Positions 6,113-13,178 are shown, numbered from the stretch's first letter. The stretch: DNA of 17,142 nt from Pseudomonadota bacterium (GCA_023433775.1 JAEYTY010000086.1:1-17142), one strand, 5' to 3'. Made by a program: numbers and translations. The notes: generated by a model from the letters alone, not told the origin.

Positions 6113-7012
6113 ATGTTGCGACAGGGTGCGCATGTCATCGTTGTGGGCAACGAGAAGGGCGGGTCGGGCAAGTCCACGACAGCCTTTCACCTGGCCATTT
6201 TCCTGCTCTATCAGGGCCACAAGGTGGCATCCATCGATGCCGATAGCCGCCAGCAGACGCTGACCCATTATGTGCGAAACCGCCGCGACTGGTCGCGGGC
6301 CAAGGGTCTGAACCTGCCGCACGCCACCCATTTCCATCTGCCATTGTCGCGCACCGATTCCGTGCGCGAAAATCATCGCGTCGAGTTCGATCTGTTCCGG
6401 CAGGCCATCAGCGAAGTCGAACAGACCGCAGATTTCATCGTTATCGACACGCCGGGCTTTGATACGAATCTCACCCGCCTGTCCCATTCTCTCGCCGACA
6501 CGCTGGTCACGCCCGTCAATGACAGCCTGATCGATCTCAGCGTCATGGCGCAGATCGATCCGGTGACAGGCGAGCCACGCGAATTGAGCCATTATGCGCG
6601 GCTTGTGCAGCGGGCGCGGTCGGAGCGGCTGGCCATCGACGGCAAGACAATCGACTGGGTGCTGGTCCGCAATCGCATTTCCATGCTGTCCTCGCGGAAC
6701 ATGCGCCAGGTCCAGGTGATGCTGGAGCGGCTGGCCATGCGGCTCGGCTGTCGCGTGGCCGATGGCATTGCGGAGCGCGTTATTTTCCGCTCCCTCTTTG
6801 CCACCGGTCTCACCGTTTTCGATCCGCTTGACGATGATCTCTTGGGTGGCCTGCCATCCATGTCCCATATCAGCGCGCGGCAGGAATACCGAGGGCTGGT
6901 GGCGGCGCTGAACCTGCCGTCAAGCCAGCGGGCCGAGGCCCGCCGGGCCGTATTGGCCAGCGAGAACACCACGAAGGATCGCTTCGTTCATATGGCCGGC
7001 AATGACAGCTGA
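6113..7012 (+). CDS. mipZ: division-plane positioning ATPase MipZ
   Basis: A 299-residue ParA/MinD superfamily ATPase of the MipZ branch. In Caulobacter, MipZ binds ParB near the origins, forms a gradient on the nucleoid, and inhibits FtsZ polymerisation so that the Z-ring forms at midcell. Visible motifs are VIVVGNEKGG (8-17), the deviant Walker A KGGSGKST (15-22) with its signature lysine Lys15, the A' motif around Asp42 (IDADSRQQT; Caulobacter has IDLDLRQ), and switch II/Walker B FIVIDTPG (108-115). The VGNEKGGSGKST wording separates it from plasmid ParA and from MinD. The ATG at 6113 follows GGGGGA closely. It is monocistronic and convergent with hxlR (6-base gap). Confidence 0.92.
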   Translation: MLRQGAHVIVVGNEKGGSGKSTTAFHLAIFLLYQGHKVASIDADSRQQTLTHYVRNRRDWSRAKGLNLPHATHFHLPLSRTDSVRENHRVEFDLFRQAISEVEQTADFIVIDTPGFDTNLTRLSHSLADTLVTPVNDSLIDLSVMAQIDPVTGEPRELSHYARLVQRARSERLAIDGKTIDWVLVRNRISMLSSRNMRQVQVMLERLAMRLGCRVADGIAERVIFRSLFATGLTVFDPLDDDLLGGLPSMSHISARQEYRGLVAALNLPSSQRAEARRAVLASENTTKDRFVHMAGNDS

Positions 7013-7018
7013 GGCTTT

Positions 7019-7435
7019 TCAGCCCTGCGCGTAGGCGATCTTGCGGGGCTGCGCAGCGGCCAGCGTGCTTTCGCGGGAATCATAAATCGCGCGCGCCTCA
7101 ACGATGGCCGTGTGATTTTCCGCGGACCAGTCCCACAGCGCATTGATTGGCACCTGCAGGGTCTTGCCAAGTTCGGTGAGGCTATATTCCACCCGTGGCG
7201 GCACCTCGGGGTAAATTGTGCGCGTCACAAGCCCGTCACGTTCGAGATTGCGCAGCGTCAGGGTCAACATGCGCTGTGAAACGCCATTGATCAGCCGCTT
7301 GAGTTCGTTGAAGCGCAAGACGCCATTGCGGCCAAGCATTCCCACGACCATCACGCTCCACTTGTCCCCGATGCGGTTGAGCACGTCGGACATGGCATGG
7401 CAATTGTCGGATTTGGAGGTGTCGGTCAGTGACAT
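7019..7435 (-). CDS. HxlR family winged-helix transcriptional regulator
   Basis: A 138-residue HxlR (DUF24) regulator, a MarR-like winged helix dimer. The core runs CHAMSDVLNRIGDKWSV (12-28), LRFNELKRLINGVSQRMLT and LTLRNLERDGLVTRTIYPEVPPRVEYSLTELG. Cys12 sits where several family members carry a redox- or electrophile-sensing cysteine, so thiol sensing is possible but not shown. The ATG at 7435 has an AGGAAC site seven bases upstream. It is divergent from a DoxX gene across a 104-base region containing repeats, the standard layout for a regulator controlling its neighbour and itself. Confidence 0.93.
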   Translation of the reverse strand: MSLTDTSKSDNCHAMSDVLNRIGDKWSVMVVGMLGRNGVLRFNELKRLINGVSQRMLTLTLRNLERDGLVTRTIYPEVPPRVEYSLTELGKTLQVPINALWDWSAENHTAIVEARAIYDSRESTLAAAQPRKIAYAQG

Positions 7436-7447
7436 GACTGTTCCTGC

Positions 7448-7477
7448 TTGTGCCTGATACTGAGGTACTAATATAAA
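7448..7477 (+). promoter_or_regulatory. candidate promoter for the DoxX gene
   Basis: TTGTGC (7448-7453), an 18-base spacer, and TATAAA (7472-7477). This AT-rich core stands out from the GC-rich surroundings and is oriented toward the DoxX gene. Transcription would start near 7484, inside the repeats at 7482-7499. Confidence 0.4.
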
Positions 7478-7499
7478 CGCAGTTACTAGTTGTTACTAG
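7464..7499. promoter_or_regulatory. operator-like repeats, likely HxlR-binding
   Basis: GTTACTAG occurs twice, at 7482-7489 and 7492-7499, exactly 10 bases apart, about one helical turn. A related GGTACTAA is at 7464-7471. The pair also reads as an inverted repeat CTAGT-N4-ACTAG (7486-7499). The repeats flank or overlap the candidate -10 element, so bound protein would block transcription toward DoxX and possibly of hxlR itself. Confidence 0.45.
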
Positions 7500-7539
7500 G
7501 GTGCATTTTACGCAAAGGCGTGAACAGGGGCTAACGGAA

Positions 7540-7941
7540 ATGAACACGCATAAGGGTTGGAATATCGGTCTATGGGTGGCGCAGACGCTGCTGGCCGCCA
7601 TTTATGTCATGGCGGGCTTCATGAAGCTGACCCAGTCCATCGACGCGCTGGTCGCCTCGGGCATGGGCTATGCCGGCGATTATCCCGAACTGCTGACCCG
7701 CTTCATCGGCACGGCGGAAGTGCTGGGCGCCATTGGCATCATCCTACCGGCACTCACCCGCATTATGCCGCGCCTGACGCCGCTCGCGGCTCTTGGTTTC
7801 TCGGTGATTCAGGTTCTGGCCATGGGGCTGCACATAATGCGCGGCGAATTTGCCGTATTGCCGATCAATCTTATTCTACTGGCCCTGTCGCTGTTCGTCC
7901 TTTGGGGCCGCACCAGAAAAGCGCCGATAGCGCCCCGGTAA
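7540..7941 (+). CDS. DoxX family membrane protein
   Basis: A 133-residue four-helix membrane protein of the DoxX type: helices at about 6-25, 50-70, 75-97 and 103-122. Family features are 'WVAQTLLAAIYVMAGFMKL' at the start, a charged loop, and 'RFIGTAEVLGAIGIILP'. DoxX proteins have been connected with thiosulfate:quinone oxidoreductase, thiol stress and other redox roles, but most are uncharacterised. The ATG at 7540 is chosen because the family pattern begins there; AGGGG lies about ten bases upstream. The frame stays open upstream to 7501. It is divergently paired with hxlR, whose product probably represses it. The downstream carboxypeptidase is on the same strand, 24 bases away by its longest reading. 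Confidence 0.85.
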   Translation: MNTHKGWNIGLWVAQTLLAAIYVMAGFMKLTQSIDALVASGMGYAGDYPELLTRFIGTAEVLGAIGIILPALTRIMPRLTPLAALGFSVIQVLAMGLHIMRGEFAVLPINLILLALSLFVLWGRTRKAPIAPR

Positions 7942-7965
7942 TCCCGGTCCGCAATATCGCTTCAC

Positions 7966-9225
7966 ATGAATGTCAGTCGCGCCCGCCCTTCCTTGAGATC
8001 GGCGGGGGTGGCTGCTAAGAGGGGCGCCAATTGCTTCCGCCTGCTCCGGAGTCTTGTCGTCTTGGTTTTCCTGCGCCGTGTTGTCCTCGCCCTTAGCTTT
8101 ATCCTTGCGGGGCTTGTACCTGCCTGGGCGGGGCCACAACTGGTGGTCGACCGGACAAACCTTGAGGTTCTCTACGCGCAGGACGCTGGCCAGCCATGGC
8201 ATCCGGCGTCGCTGACCAAGCTGATGACGGCCTATGTCGCCTTTGAGGAAATCGCCAAGGGCAGTGTGACGCTCGATACCCCGGTCACCATTTCGCGAAA
8301 CGCCATCAATGTCGCGCCGAGCAAATCCGGCCTTGAGGTCGATAGCGCCATTTCCATGCGGGACGCGCTCTATATCCTCATCGTGAAGTCGGCCAATGAC
8401 GTGGCTGTCGCCATCGCCGAAACCATTGGCGGCAGCGAGGCCGGTTTTGTCGCCAAGATGAACGATGTCGCCATGCGCATGGGGCTGACCGCCACCCACT
8501 ACGTCAACCCGCATGGTCTGCACGACGCCGCACAAGTCACCTCGGCGCGCGACCTTGCCGTGCTGGCGCTCTATATCGAGCAGAATTTCCCGCAATATAT
8601 GCCGATGTTCTCGACCGGCGTGGTGCGTCTGGGCACCAGCAAGCTCGAATCCAATAACGGGCTGCTCGAAGGCTTTGCCGGCGCGACCGGCATGAAGACC
8701 GGTTATGTCTGCGCCTCCGGTCTCAATCTGGTTGCCACAGTTGATCGCAATGGCCGCAGGTTGCTGGCTGTGGTTCTGGGGGGCTCGTCCGGCCGCGAAC
8801 GCAATGAACGGGCCGCCGAACTCTTTCTCCAGGCGCTGTCCGGTTCGATGGGCCAGACGGGGCAGAGCGTGCTCAGTGTCGCCAATGCCGTCGGCGCCGC
8901 GCCTGTTGATATGCGTCCGCTGATCTGCGGCAAGGGATCGGCTGAATATGTGAAGGCGCAGGAAATCGCCTTTCCCATGGGCCTCAAGGGCCAGCCGAGC
9001 TACCTGACCGACCAGATCGCCTTGCGCGAATATCAGGCCGTGGACCTGGGCCGCATTCGCACCGGCATCGCGCTGCCACGTCCGCGTCCCTATCACGAGC
9101 CGACATTTGCTTCACCAGCGCCGCAGCAATCGGCGAGCCTTGAAGAAGCGAGCCTCCGCCCGGGCATCAGTGCGGTCGGTGGCGCGCAGGTGCCTCTGCC
9201 GCGCCCGCGTCCTGAGCTGCGGTAA
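7966..9225 (+). CDS. D-alanyl-D-alanine carboxypeptidase, S11 family (DacA/DacF type)
   Basis: A periplasmic penicillin-binding protein that trims the terminal D-Ala from peptidoglycan pentapeptides. All three active-site motifs are visible (longest-frame numbering): Ser82-x-x-Lys85 (SLTK), Ser142-Ala-Asn144 (KSAND), and Lys244-Thr-Gly246 (GMKTGYV). A signal peptide runs to AWA|G, with cleavage after residue 55. The first 32 residues are unusually long and basic for a signal peptide, and the ATG has no ribosome binding site. A TTG at 8062 (residue 33), with CGGAG about 11 bases upstream, gives a normal signal peptide (VFLRRVVLALSFILAGLVPAWA core) and may be the true start. The C-terminal tail contains LPRPRP twice (near 9072-9090 and 9195-9215). 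It nearly abuts the convergent tusA gene (3 bases). Confidence 0.9.
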   Translation: MNVSRARPSLRSAGVAAKRGANCFRLLRSLVVLVFLRRVVLALSFILAGLVPAWAGPQLVVDRTNLEVLYAQDAGQPWHPASLTKLMTAYVAFEEIAKGSVTLDTPVTISRNAINVAPSKSGLEVDSAISMRDALYILIVKSANDVAVAIAETIGGSEAGFVAKMNDVAMRMGLTATHYVNPHGLHDAAQVTSARDLAVLALYIEQNFPQYMPMFSTGVVRLGTSKLESNNGLLEGFAGATGMKTGYVCASGLNLVATVDRNGRRLLAVVLGGSSGRERNERAAELFLQALSGSMGQTGQSVLSVANAVGAAPVDMRPLICGKGSAEYVKAQEIAFPMGLKGQPSYLTDQIALREYQAVDLGRIRTGIALPRPRPYHEPTFASPAPQQSASLEEASLRPGISAVGGAQVPLPRPRPELR

Positions 9226-9228
9226 TGC

Positions 9229-9462
9229 TCAACCGGCTTTTGTTACCCTGAACTGCATGGTCTCGCCATCAAGCGCCTCTTCGGCGCATTGATGACCATT
9301 TTGCCGGCAATAGAGCGGTATATCGATCCGCGCCATGGGGTCTGTGGCCAGCACGATGACGGTGCTTGCCGGTGGCGCATTGACCAGCCATTTTTCCAGT
9401 TTCAGCACGGGCAGGGGGCATTTCAGCCCCCTGGCGTCGATCTGCGCCGGCTCAATTGCCAA
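9229..9462 (-). CDS. TusA/SirA-like sulfurtransferase family protein
   Basis: A 77-residue single-domain protein of the TusA fold, with the conserved cysteine in the CPLP motif (Cys15, LDARGLKCPLPVLKLEK type) and a DP...DIP segment at about 41-49. TusA relays sulfur from cysteine desulfurase to tRNA thiolation and other acceptors; YeeD/YedF-type relatives have other or unknown roles, so the target is not certain. The first in-frame start is TTG at 9462, inside the end of the upstream CAP gene (11-base overlap). No ATG start is available nearby, so translation probably depends on coupling with the CAP gene. Confidence 0.83.
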   Translation of the reverse strand: MAIEPAQIDARGLKCPLPVLKLEKWLVNAPPASTVIVLATDPMARIDIPLYCRQNGHQCAEEALDGETMQFRVTKAG

Positions 9463-9943
9463 GGACGAGCACCCAGTAGATGCCGTAGCTGGAGGATGGG
9501 TTAAACGCCATGGCGACGCCGCCCTTGGTCGCCGCCGCCGTCAGGCCCGCCGCATCGGCCGGGCTATTGCGCCAGCCCGAAAAAGTCTCGGCAAAGGTGG
9601 CGTAGCCGGCGCTGAGCTTCATCTGCGTCAGGGCCTGCGGCTTGCTCGGCGCATTGCCGGTCTGGGCATATTGATTGGCCAGCGCCTGTGCCGCGCCGTC
9701 GAGGCCCGCGTCGGGTGTCAATGGCGCCACGCCGCGCGTCGCGCGATAGGAATTGATCAGGGCAATGGCCTGCTGGCGGTCGAGCGTCGCACCGGGCTGG
9801 TCCATGCGTGCCGTGAGGCCCGCCGAAAGTCCGGCTGGCGCGGTCGCACCACCGAATGAACTGCAACCGGCCAATGCCAGCGCCGAGACAATGCCGAGGG
9901 CCGCGAAAGTGGAGATTTTTGAGAGCTTGGTCATGGGGTCCAT
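9452..9943 (-). CDS. CAP-domain lipoprotein (SCP/PR-1 superfamily)
   Basis: A 163-residue envelope protein. The N-terminus is a lipoprotein signal peptide with a lipobox LALAGCSS, the cysteine at about residue 26 being the lipidation site. The rest resembles a CAP (cysteine-rich secretory/PR-1) domain: 'ALINSYRATRGVAPLTPDAGLDGAAQALANQYA', a common CAP opening, then a final strand SSSYGIYWVLVLGN. The CAP catalytic histidines are not evident in a standard arrangement, so enzyme activity is doubtful. Function in bacteria is mostly unknown. The ATG at 9943 is used; ATG at 9934 is an alternative. It lies 53 bases downstream of tRNA-Arg on the same strand. Confidence 0.8.
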   Translation of the reverse strand: MDPMTKLSKISTFAALGIVSALALAGCSSFGGATAPAGLSAGLTARMDQPGATLDRQQAIALINSYRATRGVAPLTPDAGLDGAAQALANQYAQTGNAPSKPQALTQMKLSAGYATFAETFSGWRNSPADAAGLTAAATKGGVAMAFNPSSSYGIYWVLVLGN

Positions 9944-9996
9944 TCAGATGTGACGTGCGCGTCTAGACCATCTGGACCAGCGGCATGGACAAAATA

Positions 9997-10073
9997 TGGT
10001 GACCCCGGCGGGATTCGAACCCACGACCCCAGGATTAGGAATCCTGTGCTCTATCCTGCTGAGCTACGGGGCC
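9997..10073 (-). tRNA. tRNA-Arg(CCT)
   Basis: A 77-nt tRNA on the minus strand. The acceptor stem GGCCCCG pairs with CGGGGTC (one G-U), followed by discriminator A and an encoded CCA (9997-9999 on the plus strand). The anticodon stem CAGGA/TCCTG encloses TTCCTAA, giving anticodon CCT, which reads AGG arginine codons. The T-loop TTCGAAT is standard. It sits between the CAP lipoprotein gene and prfB. Confidence 0.96.
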
Positions 10074-10084
10074 AGCCATAGCCG

Positions 10085-10113
10085 ACGTAACAGCCAGTTC
10101 TGAAACTTGCAAG
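10085..10113 (-). promoter_or_regulatory. weak candidate promoter of tRNA-Arg
   Basis: On the minus strand, CTTGCA is followed 17 bases later by TTACGT. The -35 is reasonable against the alphaproteobacterial consensus, but the -10 is poor (3 of 6). Spacing and position would start transcription a few bases before the tRNA. Confidence 0.25.
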
Positions 10114-10189
10114 ACGGGCCCTGGCCTCAGGCGGTTGATCCGCTGGCGCTGCTCCGGTAAACGGGGCGCGCAATACAAAGGAAACGTCC

Positions 10190-11315
10190 ATGCGTACGGA
10201 AATCGAAAAGACCGTCGCCGAAATCGAGCAGGTTCTGACCCTGCTGAGGAGGCATCTTTGACTGGGATACTGCACAGGTCCGCCTCGACGCGCTGACAGC
10301 GCAAACCGAATCTCCCGATTTCTGGAATGACCCGGAAAAGGCGCGCGTAACCATGCGTGAGCGCGATGAGCTCGACGTGGCCGTCAAGACGGTGCGCGCG
10401 CTCGAATCCGGCATTTCCGACAATGTCGAACTGATCGAGCTGGGCGAAGCCGAGGGCGATGCCGAGATCGTCAAGGATGCCGAACAGGTCCTGATCGATC
10501 TCAAGGCAATTGCCCGCCGGACCCAGATCGAAACGCTGCTCTCCGGCGAAGTCGACGGCAATGACTGCTATGTCGAAATCCACTCCGGCGCCGGCGGCAC
10601 CGAGAGCCAGGATTGGGCCAATATGCTGTTGCGCATGTATACCCGCTGGGCCGAACGCCGGAAGATGAAGGTTCAGGTGCTGGAAATGCATGACGGCGAA
10701 GAAGCCGGCATCAAATCCGCCACCATCCAGATTTCCGGCCACAATGCCTATGGATGGCTCAAGACCGAAAGCGGCGTGCATCGCCTCGTGCGCATTTCGC
10801 CCTATGATTCCGCCGCGCGGCGCCACACCAGCTTTTCAAGCTGCTGGGTCTATCCGGTGGTGGACGATTCGATTGATATCGAAATCCGCGAATCCGACCT
10901 CAAGGTCGATACCTATCGCGCCTCGGGTGCCGGCGGTCAGCACGTCAATACGACTGACTCGGCCATCCGCATCACCCACATTCCCTCGGGCATCATCGTG
11001 GCCTGCCAGCAGGAACGCAGCCAGCACAAGAACCGCGCAACGGCCATGAACATGCTCAAGGCGCGTCTCTATGAGCAGGAATTGCAGAAGCGCGAAGAAG
11101 CGGCCAATGCCCAGGCGGCCAGCAAGACCGATATCGGCTGGGGCCACCAGATCCGCTCCTATGTCCTGCAGCCGTACCAGATGGTCAAAGATCTGCGCAC
11201 CGGCGTCGAATCTGGCCAGCCTTCCGTGGTGCTGGATGGCGATCTCGACGCGTTCATGGAAGCGGCATTGGCGCAGCGCGTCGGCGTCGCCACCGATGTC
11301 GCGACCGAGGACTGA
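10190..11315 (+). CDS. prfB: peptide chain release factor 2, with programmed +1 frameshift
   Basis: RF2 ends translation at UGA and UAA. Translation starts at the ATG at 10190 (AAAGGAAA site upstream), runs 23 codons to CTT at 10256-10258, meets an in-frame TGA at 10259-10261, and must shift +1 by skipping T10259 to continue at GAC (10260). Coding is therefore join(10190..10258,10260..11315), 374 residues, the usual RF2 length. The stop-recognition tripeptide reads SPY (about 203-205) where E. coli has SPF, and the catalytic GGQ is at about 248-250 (SGAGGQHVN). The C-terminal GVESGQPSVVLDGDLDAF segment is typical of RF2. The gene stands alone, next to but opposite tRNA-Arg. Confidence 0.97.
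10247..10262 (+). promoter_or_regulatory. RF2 programmed +1 frameshift signal
   Basis: An internal Shine-Dalgarno AGGAGG (10247-10252), a 3-base spacer, then CTT TGA C (10256-10262). The spacing matches the classic E. coli element (AGGGGG, 3 bases, CTT TGA C), and here the SD is a perfect anti-SD match. The slow reading of the UGA by low RF2 levels favours the shift, giving autoregulation. An ordinary ORF caller would miss the first 23 residues. Confidence 0.95.
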
Positions 11316-12473
11316 TTAGCCCAGAAGTGCCCGGAGCCGTTTCCCCGCATCGAGGAACGGCTTCGGGTCCAGAGCCTGGTCCGATTTGCGCACTTCGAAA
11401 TGCAGATGCGGGCCCGTCGAACGGCCGGTCGAGCCAACCTGCGCAATGGGCGTGCCGACCTGCACTGATTGGCCGTCATATGCCAGCTGTGCGCTCAGGT
11501 GCGCATAGCGGGTGACAAGGCCATTTTCATGGGTCACCTCAACCACCTTGCCATAGCCGGAGCGCGTGCCGACAAAAGTCACAACACCCTTGGCGGCGCT
11601 ATATACAGTCGTGCCGGTGACAGCCGCAAAATCCAGCCCGGAATGGAAGGCCCTTGCCCCGCTGAACGGGTCCTTGCGGTTGCCATAGCCCGAGCTCTGC
11701 CGAAAGCTCCCGGCAATGGGCATGGAAACAGGCGTATTGTCGATGCTCTGTCGCGCCGCCTTGTAGCGCACCAATGCGCCCATGACGGAGTTTGCGTCGT
11801 CGAGGATTGGTGAGCCATCGCCGCCTTCGACCGCCGCCAGCATGGGTCCGCCCATGCCGGTCAGGCCGGAATCGGGGAGCGCAAGGCGAATGCCGAGCCT
11901 GTCCATTTCCGCGACAATATCCTCGGTGCGTGAGACGGCGGCGTCGGCAATGCCGGCCATGGCCATCTGTGTTTCTTCCATCATCACGCGAACCGATTGC
12001 GCGGTCGCGGCGACATCTGGATTGCCCGATGTAGTGGTGACAGGGGCGAGCGGGCCGGGCGCCGCATCCGGCAGGTCCACCGCCGCGATGCCGAGTTCCG
12101 CGGCCTTGTCGACCAGCACGCGAACCACCTGATGCTGTTCGAGCAGGATTTCCTGCTGCTGGGAAAGTTCTTGCAACTGCAAATTCATATCCCCGGCCTG
12201 GGCATAGCTGCGCGAATGCAGCCGGTCGATTTCAACCCGCATTTGCGCCAGCCGGTCTTCATAGGCAGCGACGACCAGATTGTTCTGGCCGCTCATCAGT
12301 CGGGCAATATCGGGCGCCATCAGCAGGCCGGTTACGGCCATCGCATTGGTGCCGAGCAGGATGGCGAACATGACGTAGAACAGGGCAGGGTGGATACCCT
12401 GGCGCACGACATAAGCTGCCTGGCGGTCCGGGGACCTGAAGCTGGCTGACTGCCGCACGCGCACTCTCCGCAC
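11316..12473 (-). CDS. M23 family zinc peptidase, membrane-anchored (LytM type)
   Basis: A 385-residue envelope protein: a basic N-terminus, one transmembrane helix (about 29-52), a Gln/Leu-rich coiled coil (about 68-128), a Pro/Thr linker, and a C-terminal LytM (peptidase M23) domain (about 255-375). Zinc ligands and catalytic residues are all present: His277 and Asp281 (FHSGLD), His325 (YAHLS), and His356/His358 (GPHLHFE), so an active endopeptidase cutting peptidoglycan cross-links is expected. The coiled coil recalls EnvC/RipA-type regulators. The longest frame starts at GTG 12473 without a ribosome binding site; the GTG at codon 6 follows GGAGAG and may be the true start. Its stop directly abuts that of prfB. 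Confidence 0.92.
   Translation of the reverse strand: MRRVRVRQSASFRSPDRQAAYVVRQGIHPALFYVMFAILLGTNAMAVTGLLMAPDIARLMSGQNNLVVAAYEDRLAQMRVEIDRLHSRSYAQAGDMNLQLQELSQQQEILLEQHQVVRVLVDKAAELGIAAVDLPDAAPGPLAPVTTTSGNPDVAATAQSVRVMMEETQMAMAGIADAAVSRTEDIVAEMDRLGIRLALPDSGLTGMGGPMLAAVEGGDGSPILDDANSVMGALVRYKAARQSIDNTPVSMPIAGSFRQSSGYGNRKDPFSGARAFHSGLDFAAVTGTTVYSAAKGVVTFVGTRSGYGKVVEVTHENGLVTRYAHLSAQLAYDGQSVQVGTPIAQVGSTGRSTGPHLHFEVRKSDQALDPKPFLDAGKRLRALLG
11330..11367. other. long imperfect hairpin at the prfB/M23 convergent junction
   Basis: The arm 11330-11344 (CCCGGAGCCGTTTCC) pairs with 11354-11367 (GGAACGGCTTCGGG), giving about 14 bp with one bulged T and one G-T pair, and a 9-base loop. It begins 14 bases after the prfB stop and lies within the last codons of the M23 gene. 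No T-run follows, so it is not a standard terminator, but the prfB transcript would end in this stem. Confidence 0.45.
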
Positions 12474-12505
12474 TCAAAACTATGATGAATTGAGTGTGAC
12501 TGCGT

Positions 12506-12513
12506 ATGGTTAA
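12506..12513 (-). promoter_or_regulatory. candidate CtrA half-site upstream of the M23 gene
   Basis: On the minus strand the sequence is TTAACCAT, a CtrA half-site described in Caulobacter. It is 32 bases upstream of the longest M23 start, in the 84-base gap after bcp. One chance occurrence in a window this size would not be surprising. Confidence 0.2.
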
Positions 12514-12557
12514 AATCCGGGAAACAGCGAGCCGATTATCTGCCGCCGCCCGAGGGC

Positions 12558-13037
12558 CTAGTTCTCTGAGAGGACCTCATCCAGCGCCGCCAGCATCTTT
12601 TCGGCATGGCCTTTGATGCGCGTTGCCCTGATGATCCGCGCGATTTTGCCTTGGGCATCAATGATGAAGCTGGTGCGGATAAGCCCCATGAATTCCCGCC
12701 CATAGAGCTTCTTCATCTGCCACAGGCCAAAGGCCTCGATCACCTCGCGCTCGGGGTCAGCGGCCAATGGAATGGTGAGACCATATTTGGCGCGGAATTT
12801 CCTGTGCTTCTCGACATCGTCCGGCGACACGCCAACCAGAACCGCGCCGCGTTGCGCAAAGTCCGGTGCCAGCTGCGAAAACTCCTGGTTTTCATCGGTG
12901 CAGCCACCCGAACCGTCCTCGGGATAGAAGAAAATGACCACGGGTCTGCCGACCAGGTCCTTGCGCGTCAGAACGCTGCCGTCGTCACGCGTCAGGCGAA
13001 AGTCCGGCGCTGCATCGCCTTGCTTCAGGTGAGTCAT
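12558..13037 (-). CDS. bcp: peroxiredoxin, Bcp/PrxQ family (1-Cys form)
   Basis: A 159-residue thioredoxin-fold peroxidase that reduces hydrogen peroxide and organic hydroperoxides in the cytoplasm. The active site reads P39-EDG-S43-GG-C46 (FFYPEDGSGGCTDEN): the PxxxTxxC motif with Ser instead of Thr, and the peroxidatic Cys46. Most Bcp/PrxQ proteins have a resolving cysteine five residues later; here that position is Gln (CTDENQEF) and no other cysteine is seen, so it should use an external thiol. The LIRTSFIIDAQGKI segment near residue 120 is family-typical. The ATG at 13037 has GGAG eight bases upstream. It is 84 bases upstream of the M23 gene, same strand. Confidence 0.87.
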   Translation of the reverse strand: MTHLKQGDAAPDFRLTRDDGSVLTRKDLVGRPVVIFFYPEDGSGGCTDENQEFSQLAPDFAQRGAVLVGVSPDDVEKHRKFRAKYGLTIPLAADPEREVIEAFGLWQMKKLYGREFMGLIRTSFIIDAQGKIARIIRATRIKGHAEKMLAALDEVLSEN

Positions 13038-13178
13038 TGCTGCACTCCGTTGGTATGGGATGGAATAGAGGGTGTCAGCGCCACAATCCAGCCGGTATCA
13101 TCGATCATTGGACCGCTTTGGGGCGGTTGATTCTGTGAGGGGGTAGCCGCTTACCGGCTGATCCCGTTTTGGCATCAA

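Noticed and set aside
7876..9096. 406-codon minus-strand frame opposite the carboxypeptidase
   Set aside because: The plus strand carries all three S11 active-site motifs; the antisense translation resembles no family and is rich in His, Gly and Arg as expected for a shadow.
10353..10355. ATG at 10353 as start of prfB
   Set aside because: It would remove conserved N-terminal RF2 sequence; the frameshift signal at 10247-10262 and the upstream ATG explain the full protein.
13055..13138. 27-residue plus-strand ORF between bcp and the AsmA-like gene
   Set aside because: No ribosome binding site, no hydrophobic or other recognisable pattern; likely chance.
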